Assembly (NCBI GenBank): GCA_937910905.1
Contig: CALEPV010000033.1
Location: 1 to 21,181, forward strand
Reading direction: 5' to 3'
DNA: 21,181 nt
Source: an uncultured Prevotellaceae bacterium
GTDB lineage: Bacteria; Bacteroidota; Bacteroidia; Bacteroidales; Bacteroidaceae
Position 1 is the first letter of the stretch. Each line of letters starts with the position of its first letter. The position numbers were made by a program, and so were the translations under genes. The notes beneath the pieces were generated by a model that made no database searches, had not been told where the DNA came from, and worked only from the letters and a program-made list of their open reading frames with translations. Below, in pieces: positions 14,353-20,457 of this stretch.

Positions 14353-16716
14353 ATGAAAGCGTATTGGAAATATCTGCTATGTGCAGCATTCTGCTTTGGT
14401 GCTCTCACCGCTTGCGAGGACGTGCCGGAGCCTTACAACATCCCCACCGATAATGGCGGTGGCAATACGGGTGGCAACACCACGACAATCGACTATGTGG
14501 CCAATCAGGACTTCACTAAAGGCCTGGGTGGCTTCCTCACAACCAGCGTAAGTGGTAACCTTGCGTGGGAGTACAATGCCAAGTACGGCGCTATGATTTC
14601 AGGCTATCAGGATTGGGACGGCTCTGGCCAGAAGTCCAACAAGCCCGGCGTGACCTATCTGGTGAGCCCGGAGTACGACCTGACCGACTGCGACTCGGCT
14701 TACGTTGTTATCAATCAGGCCATCAACTATGCCAAGACGACTCTGGACAGCGACCACAAGCTGATGATTCGCGTAGGCGAGGACGGCGAGTGGGCAGAGC
14801 TCCCAATGAACCTTGATGGGCTGGGCAACGACTTCAACTATGCTACACAGTACATCCAGATACCAGATGCATATATGGGTCAGAAGGTGCAGCTGGGCCT
14901 GAAGCACACTGCACATGAGGACTACTCCTCAACATGGGAGGTGAAGAACCTCGGCGTGGCCAAGGGCACAGCACCCAGCAGCGATGCTCCTGTGATTGAG
15001 GATGGCGTAGGCAGCGGTACTGCCGACGATCCATACGATGTGCCGACAACCATCAAGCTTATCGCAGCAGGTGCACCCACGACAAAAATATACACCAAGG
15101 GTATTGTGTCGAAGATTGATGAGATAGACACTGGCAGCTACGGTAATGCTACATACTACATCAGCAACGATGGCACAACAACCGACCAGCTGGAGGTGTT
15201 CCGCGGCTATGGCCTGGGCGGTGCAAAGTTCAAGTCGACAGATGACCTGAAGGTCGGCGACGAGGTGATTGTCTATGGGCAGGTGGTGTACTACAACAAC
15301 CGCACCATGGAGTTCACACAGGGCAGTCAGCTCTATAGTCTCAACGGCGTGACAGCTGGAGGCGACAGCCCTGTTGCTGGCGAAGCCAAGGGTAGCGGCA
15401 CACTCGAAGATCCGTACAATGTAGTTGCAGCAGCCAAGGTTGCCGAGGCTTTGGGCAACAACGCTAAGAGTGGTGTCGTATACATCAAGGGTAAGGTGTC
15501 AAGCATCAAGGAACAGTTCGGTTCGCAGTACGGCAACGGCACATTCTATATCTCAGACGATGGCACAACAGCTGGTCAGTTCTATGTGTACCGTGCACTC
15601 TATCTTGGCAACAAGAAGTGGGTCGATGGCGACGCTGAGCTGAAGGAAGGCGATGAGGTAATCATATGCGGTAAGGTTATGAAGTATGTCAGCAGCTATG
15701 GCACCACACTTGAGACCTCACAGAACGAAGCCTTCGTGTACTCGCACAATGGCGTGACCAAAGGTGGCGAAGTGGACAATGGAGGCGAGGAGCCCGTACA
15801 GGGCGAGGCCAAGGGTAGCGGCACTCTCGCAGACCCGTACAATGCAGTAGCTGCTGCTAAGGTGGCTGAGGCATTGGATGGCGGTGCCACGAGCGATGTG
15901 GTATATGTCAAGGGTAAGGTCGTAAGCATCAAGGAGCAGTATGCTGCTCAGTACGGCAACGGCACATTCTATATCAGCGACGACGGCACAACAGCCGGAC
16001 AGTTCTATGTGTATCGTGCTCTGTACCTTGGCAACCAGAGGTGGGTGGCAGGCAATGCAACCATTAAGGCTGGCGATGAGGTAGTGATATGCGGTAAGCT
16101 GACCAAGTATGTCAGCTCCTACGGCACAACCTTGGAGACATCTCAGGGCGAGGCATACCTCTATAGCCTCAATGGCGTGACTGAGGCCAGCACGGACAAC
16201 CAAGGCGGCGAGGAGCCGAGCGGCAATGCCGACGGCATAGCGTTCTCAGCCTTCTCCAACGGCGACTTCGAGGCTTGGACAGATGGTCAGCCCGACGGCT
16301 GGAAGAGCGCATCCAAAGCCAGCAGTGCTACTCTCTCGCAGAGCACCGATGCCCACGGCGGCAGCTATTCAGTATGCGTAGGCGGTAACACTGACGGCAA
16401 CAAGCGTCTGGCCTATCAGGAGATGGCACTGGAGCCTGGCACATACACATGCTCGTTCTGGACCAAGGCTGCCACATCAGCAGAGGCCAGCCTTTGCCCA
16501 GGCCATGCTGTGGTGGGCAGCAGCATAACCTACAACTACGACAAGCAGGAGAACAGCACAAACAACAAATATGTGAACAACATTGGCAGCGAGTGGCAGC
16601 AGGTGACATACAGCTTCACCATCAGCACCAAGAGCTCCGTATGTCTGATCATAATGAACTCCAGGACCCCGGGCACCGACCTGCTGGTAGACGACTTCAC
16701 CATCGTGAAGCAGTAA
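14353..16716 (+). CDS. Large surface lipoprotein: beta-sandwich, three OB-like repeats, C-terminal jelly-roll
   Basis: 787 residues, 52 AT-rich bases after the DUF5689 gene, same operon. Lipobox LTAC with Cys21, followed by a Gly/Asn/Thr-rich stalk. Residues about 45-200 form a choice-of-anchor J/DUF5017-like beta-sandwich (YVANQDFTKGLGGF, YLVSPEYDL, TWEVKNLGV). Three OB-like modules of DUF6359 type follow (about 217-340, 341-475, 476-615), each with a GSGTxxDPY lead, YxKGxVxxI, FYISDDGTT and GDEVxICGK or equivalent. Modules 2 and 3 are near copies. Residues about 620-787 are a carbohydrate-binding-like jelly-roll (FSNGDFEAWTDGQPDGW, LLVDDFTIV). No catalytic motif, so it is probably a multivalent binding protein for the receptor. 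The first module is of the same family as that in the secreted protein at 869-3103. Confidence 0.85.
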   Translation: MKAYWKYLLCAAFCFGALTACEDVPEPYNIPTDNGGGNTGGNTTTIDYVANQDFTKGLGGFLTTSVSGNLAWEYNAKYGAMISGYQDWDGSGQKSNKPGVTYLVSPEYDLTDCDSAYVVINQAINYAKTTLDSDHKLMIRVGEDGEWAELPMNLDGLGNDFNYATQYIQIPDAYMGQKVQLGLKHTAHEDYSSTWEVKNLGVAKGTAPSSDAPVIEDGVGSGTADDPYDVPTTIKLIAAGAPTTKIYTKGIVSKIDEIDTGSYGNATYYISNDGTTTDQLEVFRGYGLGGAKFKSTDDLKVGDEVIVYGQVVYYNNRTMEFTQGSQLYSLNGVTAGGDSPVAGEAKGSGTLEDPYNVVAAAKVAEALGNNAKSGVVYIKGKVSSIKEQFGSQYGNGTFYISDDGTTAGQFYVYRALYLGNKKWVDGDAELKEGDEVIICGKVMKYVSSYGTTLETSQNEAFVYSHNGVTKGGEVDNGGEEPVQGEAKGSGTLADPYNAVAAAKVAEALDGGATSDVVYVKGKVVSIKEQYAAQYGNGTFYISDDGTTAGQFYVYRALYLGNQRWVAGNATIKAGDEVVICGKLTKYVSSYGTTLETSQGEAYLYSLNGVTEASTDNQGGEEPSGNADGIAFSAFSNGDFEAWTDGQPDGWKSASKASSATLSQSTDAHGGSYSVCVGGNTDGNKRLAYQEMALEPGTYTCSFWTKAATSAEASLCPGHAVVGSSITYNYDKQENSTNNKYVNNIGSEWQQVTYSFTISTKSSVCLIIMNSRTPGTDLLVDDFTIVKQ
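15376..16190 (+). repeat. Tandem in-gene duplication of an OB-like module
   Basis: Two units, roughly 15376-15775 and 15799-16190, offset by 423 bases (141 codons), encode nearly the same module; for example GNGTFYISDDGTTAGQFYVY is identical in both. Many differences are at third codon positions, so the duplication is not recent and the protein sequence has been held. A more diverged third copy lies just upstream (about 15001-15370). Confidence 0.9.
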
Positions 16717-16737
16717 CACAGGCTTAAGCCAATAATC

Positions 16738-16791
16738 CTATCCACCATCAGTGCAGCTCCCTAGCTACTGAGTTGCAATGATGGTGGATAG
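16738..16791. repeat. Long perfect inverted repeat before the RAYT-like gene
   Basis: A 13-bp perfect stem (16738-16750 with 16779-16791) encloses a 28-base loop that itself can fold through TGCAGCTC/GAGTTGCA (one G-T pair). It lies 21 bases after the lipoprotein stop and 24 before the chosen RAYT start. There is no T tract, so it is not a standard terminator. It could be an attenuator, an RNA-processing site, or a transposase-recognised palindrome as at the ends of IS200-like elements. Confidence 0.8.
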
Positions 16792-16815
16792 CTGTTGAGA
16801 TATACCGCAGCAGAG

Positions 16816-17904
16816 ATGAACCGCGAGACCTACGAGAGCCAGAAGCAATATGCGGGCGAAACTAAGCCGTCCATGAAGCGGCGCGCTGTGGATCACGACT
16901 ACAGCGAGCGGCGCATCTACATGATAACAATGGCTGTGGAAGGCCGCAGGCCGCTGCTGGGTCGGCTGGTGGGTGATGAGCGGGCTGGCCGCGGCACGCC
17001 AGATTCGCCTCGCATAGAGCCTACGCCATTAGGCTTGGCCGTGGAGCAGGCATGGTATGACATACCCAAATACCACGCTGAGGTCAGTGTGCTAGGCTTC
17101 CAGCTCATGCCCGACCACATACATGGGATACTGTTTGTGGAGCGACGCCTCGAAGTAGGCTTGGGTAAGGTGATACTGGGCTTCAAGCAGGGCTGCAACA
17201 AGGCCTACCGAGTTGGGTGTGTTGCTGTATCACAGCAACAGAAGGTCGCTGTAATACAGCGACATACCCAACCACAGCGACATACCCAACCACAGCAGCA
17301 TACCCAACCACAGCAGCAGGACAGGCAGCATGGAATGCTTTTTGAGCGCGGCTACCATGACCGCATACTGCTGCAAGCGGGACAGCTGGACACCATGAAA
17401 GCCTATATAGCTGATAACCCCTACCGCTTGGCTGTCAAGAGAGCACACTCGGAGCTGCTACGTGTGAGACTCAATGTGGATATCTGCGGCAGGAATTGCT
17501 CGGCTGTAGGCAACATGGCTCTGCTGCAAGCGCCAAGGCGCATACAGGTGCGGGTGTCGCGAAGCATTGCTCCTGCGCTGCTGGCTCAAGAGAAAGAACG
17601 GTTGCTGACAGCTGCGCGTGAGGGCGCGGTGCTAGTGTCCCCGGCAATCTCACCTGGTGAGAAAACAATCATGCGGGCAGCCTTCGATGAAGGATTGCAG
17701 CAGATAGTATTGGTGGAGAATGGGCTTGATCCTATGGCCAAGCCAAGTGGCCAGCGCTTCGATGCCACAGCTGAGGGACGACTGCTGATCATTTCTCCCT
17801 TCCCGCATCATGGCGACAAACACCCAATCTCGCGTAATGAGTGTGAACAGCTGAATGCGTTGGCTTGGAACATAGTACATAATAGCACTAATCAAAACAC
17901 TTAA
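16816..17904 (+). CDS. RAYT-like HUH (Y1) transposase with C-terminal Rossmann/DprA-like extension
   Basis: 362 residues from the ATG at 16816; a TTG at 16795 is possible but touches the hairpin. Residues about 20-205 match the REP-associated/IS200-like Y1 transposase family: FQLMPDHIHGILFV holds the HUH pair (His101, His103), and MKAYIADNPYR holds the expected catalytic Tyr197. Such enzymes nick and join single-stranded DNA at hairpins. Between these motifs, residues about 134-172 are a Gln/His/Thr/Pro repeat encoded by palindromes and 18-base repeats, absent from typical members. The last ~150 residues are unusual: GAVLVSPAISPGEK, AAFDEGLQQIVLVENG and EGRLLIISPF suggest a nucleotide-binding Rossmann/SLOG fold like DprA; this is a weak, pattern-based call. 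The next gene starts 14 bases later. No second IS gene is present, so it looks like a single-copy domesticated RAYT rather than an insertion sequence. Confidence 0.82.
   Translation: MNRETYESQKQYAGETKPSMKRRAVDHDYSERRIYMITMAVEGRRPLLGRLVGDERAGRGTPDSPRIEPTPLGLAVEQAWYDIPKYHAEVSVLGFQLMPDHIHGILFVERRLEVGLGKVILGFKQGCNKAYRVGCVAVSQQQKVAVIQRHTQPQRHTQPQQHTQPQQQDRQHGMLFERGYHDRILLQAGQLDTMKAYIADNPYRLAVKRAHSELLRVRLNVDICGRNCSAVGNMALLQAPRRIQVRVSRSIAPALLAQEKERLLTAAREGAVLVSPAISPGEKTIMRAAFDEGLQQIVLVENGLDPMAKPSGQRFDATAEGRLLIISPFPHHGDKHPISRNECEQLNALAWNIVHNSTNQNT
17221..17313 (+). repeat. Palindromes and 18-bp tandem repeats inside the RAYT-like gene
   Basis: Two 19-base hairpins start 24 bases apart: GTTGCTGT-ATC-ACAGCAAC (17221-17239) and GTCGCTGT-AAT-ACAGCGAC (17245-17263), each with a perfect 8-bp stem. 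The second runs into three copies of an 18-mer, CRRCATACCCAACCACAG (17260-17277, 17278-17295, 17296-17313). All are in frame and encode the Gln/His/Pro-rich insert. Confidence 0.93.
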
Positions 17905-17918
17905 CACATAGCTATACC

Positions 17919-18803
17919 ATGCTACACAAACACAGTGCGCGACTATGGCTGATGGCCATACTGACAATGGCTGTTGGGCTCTGCGCCTGCTCGTCGGATG
18001 ACGATGTGAGTGGCGAGAGCGCCAATCGCAATGCGAACAAGACTTCAGAGTACCCGGAAGCTGGGCGCATAGAGATTCCGCAGCTACGGGGCGGGGTGGT
18101 GAATATGTTCCTGGTGAAGAAGCTAAGCAGCGGCGAGGTGAACTACTGCATAGAGTGGAACATCGTCAAGAAGGCACAGCGCTGGTCGGCTTTCCGCTGG
18201 GATAAGTCCAACAGCGGCGGCTACGTAAAGCGCGAGGACAACTTCATCGAGGATACCGACATACCTGAGATATACCGTACTACGTACAACAACTATCGCG
18301 GTTCGGGCTACACGCGCGGACATATCGTGGCCAGTGCAGACCGCTGGAACTCGCAGGAGGCCAACCGTCAGACCTTCTTGTACAGCAACATGCAGCCGCA
18401 ACTCTACGACTTCAATGGCGGCATCTGGGCCAACATGGAGATGAAGATTCGCACGTGGAATACCGATGCCTTCCGCGATACACTCTATGTGTGCAAGGGC
18501 GGCACCATAGACCACAGCTCCGACATCATCGAGACCACGAGCACTGGACTGCTTGTGCCGAAGTACTTCTTCATGGCCATACTGTGCAAGAATAGCAGTA
18601 CCGTAAATGGTGGCTACAAGGCTATAGGCTTTTATATAGAGCACCGTGACGACTACATCGACGAGAAGGACCTTACGCCCTACATCGTGAGCATCGACCA
18701 GCTGGAGCAACTCACGGGCATCGACTTCTTCTGCAATCTGCCTGACCATATAGAAGATGCTGTCGAGGCAAGCGTGGCGTACAGGGCCTGGGGCTTCCAG
18801 TAG
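17919..18803 (+). CDS. DNA/RNA non-specific endonuclease (NUC1 family) lipoprotein
   Basis: 294 residues. A signal with lipobox LCAC (Cys24) makes it a lipoprotein, followed by a Ser/Asp/Asn linker (SSDDDVSGES) of the kind seen on surface-exposed Bacteroidetes lipoproteins. The rest is a Serratia-nuclease-type (beta-beta-alpha metal) domain: YTRGHIVASADR with general-base His135, a TRGH variant of the DRGH motif; NMQPQ at 147-151; and FNGGIWANME with metal-ligand Asn156 and Glu164, eight residues apart as in Serratia nuclease (Asn119/Glu127). All key residues are present, so it should cut DNA and RNA. It starts 14 bases after the RAYT stop and is the last gene of the receptor operon. A hairpin at 18809-18827 without a T tract may end the transcript. 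Confidence 0.93.
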   Translation: MLHKHSARLWLMAILTMAVGLCACSSDDDVSGESANRNANKTSEYPEAGRIEIPQLRGGVVNMFLVKKLSSGEVNYCIEWNIVKKAQRWSAFRWDKSNSGGYVKREDNFIEDTDIPEIYRTTYNNYRGSGYTRGHIVASADRWNSQEANRQTFLYSNMQPQLYDFNGGIWANMEMKIRTWNTDAFRDTLYVCKGGTIDHSSDIIETTSTGLLVPKYFFMAILCKNSSTVNGGYKAIGFYIEHRDDYIDEKDLTPYIVSIDQLEQLTGIDFFCNLPDHIEDAVEASVAYRAWGFQ

Positions 18804-18808
18804 ACTGG

Positions 18809-18827
18809 CCAGCGGCAACGCTGCTGG
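18809..18827 (+). terminator. Weak hairpin after the NUC1 gene
   Basis: CCAGCGGC-AAC-GCTGCTGG, an 8-bp stem with one G-T pair, starting 5 bases after the stop. No T tract, so termination is uncertain. Confidence 0.4.
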
Positions 18828-18850
18828 ACGGTAGCGTGGAACACGACTTC

Positions 18851-19004
18851 CTGCGCTGCAAAGCACGATTTTCTGCACCGAAGTGCACGACTTTCTGCGG
18901 TGTGCTGAACGTCCCTCTGTAACGCATTGAAACATACGCGACACCGCAGTGATGAGGGTCTTCTTTGCCAAAGAAAGGCCTCTTCTTTGCCGATAAAGTG
19001 CTGC
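18851..19004. repeat. Decayed array of 22-base units
   Basis: Seven consecutive 22-base steps can be laid out from 18851, the first four beginning CTGC/CTGT at 18851, 18873, 18895 and 18917. Several carry a short palindrome near the same place: TGCAC-CGAA-GTGCA (18874-18887), CACCGCAGTG (18942-18951, one base from the CACCGCGGTG of the array at 5545), and TTCTTT-GCC-AAAGAA (18961-18975), with a related TTCTTTGCC at 18983. It has the same period and general form as the clean array but is much diverged. Non-coding. Confidence 0.65.
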
Positions 19005-19030
19005 TGCAAGGGCGGATAAAACAGCAAATG

Positions 19031-19062
19031 TTTGGCAGTATCGGCGGAAAGTACTACCTTTG
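19031..19062 (+). promoter_or_regulatory. Promoter of rpmE2
   Basis: TTTG at 19031-19034, a 20-base gap, then TACCTTTG at 19055-19062: the best full match to the Bacteroidetes promoter in the window. It leaves a leader of about 105-110 bases before the ATG at 19178, with a small hairpin TGCAGG/CCTGCA (19111-19116 with 19125-19130). Ribosomal protein leaders are often sites of autoregulation; I do not recognise a known motif here. Confidence 0.85.
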
Positions 19063-19177
19063 CGCCGCAAAAGCGGGAAGCATCAAGCGACCACTTAACG
19101 AAATTAACCCTGCAGGCAGCCATTCCTGCAATTATTAACCGCTGGTACACAAGCCCAGCCTTAACCTACCAAACAAA

Positions 19178-19429
19178 ATGAAGCAAGGTATTCATCCCGA
19201 CAACTATCGCCCTGTAGTGTTCAAGGACATGAGTAATGGCGATATGTTCCTCTCCCGTTCAACAGCTCGCAGCACAGACACTGTGGAGTTCGAAGGCGAG
19301 ACCTACCCCGTAATCAAGCTCGAAATCTCCAGCAGCTCTCACCCATTCTATACTGGCAAGAGCAAACTCGTCGATACTGCAGGTCGCGTAGACAAGTTCA
19401 TGAGCCGCTACGCCCGCAGCCGCAAGTAA
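19178..19429 (+). CDS. rpmE2: 50S ribosomal protein L31 type B
   Basis: 83 residues, the usual length of L31 type B. It is a structural protein of the large ribosomal subunit, near the bridge to the small subunit. Signature: KQGIHPDNYRPVVFKDMS at the start, EGETYPVIKLEISSSSHPFYTG in the middle and GRVDKFMSRYARSRK at the end. It has no cysteines, so it is the zinc-independent (C-) form; in other bacteria this form takes over when zinc is scarce, but whether a C+ copy exists here cannot be seen. Single gene with strong promoter and terminator. Confidence 0.97.
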   Translation: MKQGIHPDNYRPVVFKDMSNGDMFLSRSTARSTDTVEFEGETYPVIKLEISSSSHPFYTGKSKLVDTAGRVDKFMSRYARSRK

Positions 19430-19461
19430 AGCTCGGACAACCATACGTTTCGACACTACCG

Positions 19462-19495
19462 CAGCCCTGCTATGCCAGTCATAGCGGGGCTGTTT
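19462..19495 (+). terminator. Rho-independent terminator of rpmE2
   Basis: A 13-bp stem with one G-T pair (19462-19474 with 19480-19492), a 5-base loop and TTT after it, 32 bases beyond the stop. Confidence 0.82.
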
Positions 19496-19519
19496 AATCA
19501 TGTGGTGCTCCGCGGGAGG

Positions 19520-19565
19520 GGCAAAACAAAGCACCGTGCTGCACACATCGTTGCAGCACGGTGCT
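19520..19565 (-). terminator. Rho-independent terminator of the OmpA-like gene
   Basis: A perfect 14-bp stem (19530-19543 with 19552-19565), loop of 8, followed on the minus strand by TTTGTTTTGC. It begins 22 bases past the stop of the OmpA-like gene and faces the rpmE2 terminator. Confidence 0.85.
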
Positions 19566-19587
19566 GAATTGTTCGGTAAGATGCCGG

Positions 19588-20304
19588 TTACTGGAGTGTG
19601 CCAGCCTCGGCAGCCTCGATCATAGCCTGTGAAGCATAGAGGTAGATCTCCACGCGACGGTTCTCAGCCTGGCCAGCAGCGGTAGAGTTGCTGGCAACTG
19701 GGTTAGCCTCGCCGAAGCCCTCGCAGCTCTTGATCTGGCTTGCGCTCACGCCGCAGCTGCGTAGATAGCTGCTAACAGCGGCAGCACGATCCTGAGAGAG
19801 CTGCAGGTTCTTCTGCTGGCTCTGAGCTGCTGTGCTGTTGCGCCAGCCCTGGTTGTCGGTGTAGCCCTGGATGGCAACATCCATGTCGGGATAAGCGATG
19901 AGCACGTTGCGTGCAAAGTCTGAGAGGTTGCTCTGAGCAGTAGCGCTGAGGTTGCTCTTGCCAGTAGCAAAGAGGATACCGCTATCGAAGGTAACCTTCA
20001 CAGCCTGCAGGCCGTTGGCATCGGTGATGCTAGCTACCTGAGCGTTCTCAACAGCAGCTGCAGCAGCCTTAGCCTTGTCCATCTTGCGGCCAATCAGAGT
20101 ACCTGCACCAGCACCAACGGCTGTACCGATGGCTGCACCGATGGCAGCGCCCTTGCCATTACCGATGAGAGCACCTACGGCAGCACCCAGGCCTGCACCG
20201 CCACCCGCACCGATGAGGGCACCCTTGGCTGCGTTGCTCATGTTACAGCTTGTAAGAAGCAGAGCTGCGCACAGACCGCAAACATAAAACTTCATTCCTT
20301 TCAT
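19588..20304 (-). CDS. OmpA-family lipoprotein with glycine-zipper domain
   Basis: 238 residues from the ATG at 20304; the frame is open 33 codons further upstream but those codons precede the signal and overlap the promoter. A second ATG three codons in (20295) is possible. Lipobox LTSC with Cys20. Residues about 27-73 are a glycine zipper (repeated GxxxG, ALIGAGGGAGLG) that may insert in or pack against the outer membrane. Residues about 104-222 are an OmpA C-terminal domain that binds peptidoglycan: GYTD with Asp150, LSQDRAAAV with Arg173 (the diaminopimelate-binding pair in the family) and ENRRVEIYL near the end. This order is the YiaD type. Likely role: tying the outer membrane to the cell wall. 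Single gene, with promoter and terminator. Confidence 0.93.
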   Translation of the reverse strand: MKGMKFYVCGLCAALLLTSCNMSNAAKGALIGAGGGAGLGAAVGALIGNGKGAAIGAAIGTAVGAGAGTLIGRKMDKAKAAAAAVENAQVASITDANGLQAVKVTFDSGILFATGKSNLSATAQSNLSDFARNVLIAYPDMDVAIQGYTDNQGWRNSTAAQSQQKNLQLSQDRAAAVSSYLRSCGVSASQIKSCEGFGEANPVASNSTAAGQAENRRVEIYLYASQAMIEAAEAGTLQ

Positions 20305-20306
20305 AG

Positions 20307-20320
20307 TTGTAGTAATAAAT
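20307..20320 (-). promoter_or_regulatory. A/T-rich translation-leader block, copy 2
   Basis: Same 14-mer on the minus strand (ATTTATTACTACAA) as before the aldolase gene, here ending 2 bases before the ATG at 20304. It also supports that start codon. Confidence 0.5.
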
Positions 20321-20383
20321 AAATGTAAATAGGTTGTGTTAATAAGTCTCGTCGCCTTTATGTGTTTGCTCGTTTTGGTGCGG

Positions 20384-20391
20384 CAAATGTA
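20384..20391 (-). promoter_or_regulatory. -7 box of the OmpA-like gene
   Basis: The minus strand reads TACATTTG, matching TAnnTTTG, 79 bases before the ATG, giving a leader of roughly 70-75 bases. No clear -33 element. Confidence 0.6.
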
Positions 20392-20413
20392 CGGCTTTTC
20401 CATGAACTTTCAG

Positions 20414-20421
20414 TAACTTTG
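20414..20421 (+). promoter_or_regulatory. -7 box of proS
   Basis: TAACTTTG matches TAnnTTTG, 36 bases before the proS ATG. It is 22 bases from the opposing -7 box of the OmpA-like gene, so the two promoters overlap in their upstream parts and may compete. Confidence 0.65.
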
Positions 20422-20457
20422 CAGCCAAATTAGCAATATATAACGAAATAATACACT

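Noticed and set aside
16738..17904. Complete IS200/IS605 insertion sequence
   Set aside because: Only one Y1-type gene with an atypical C-terminal extension; no TnpB, no matching right-end hairpin before the nuclease start, so I call it RAYT-like instead.
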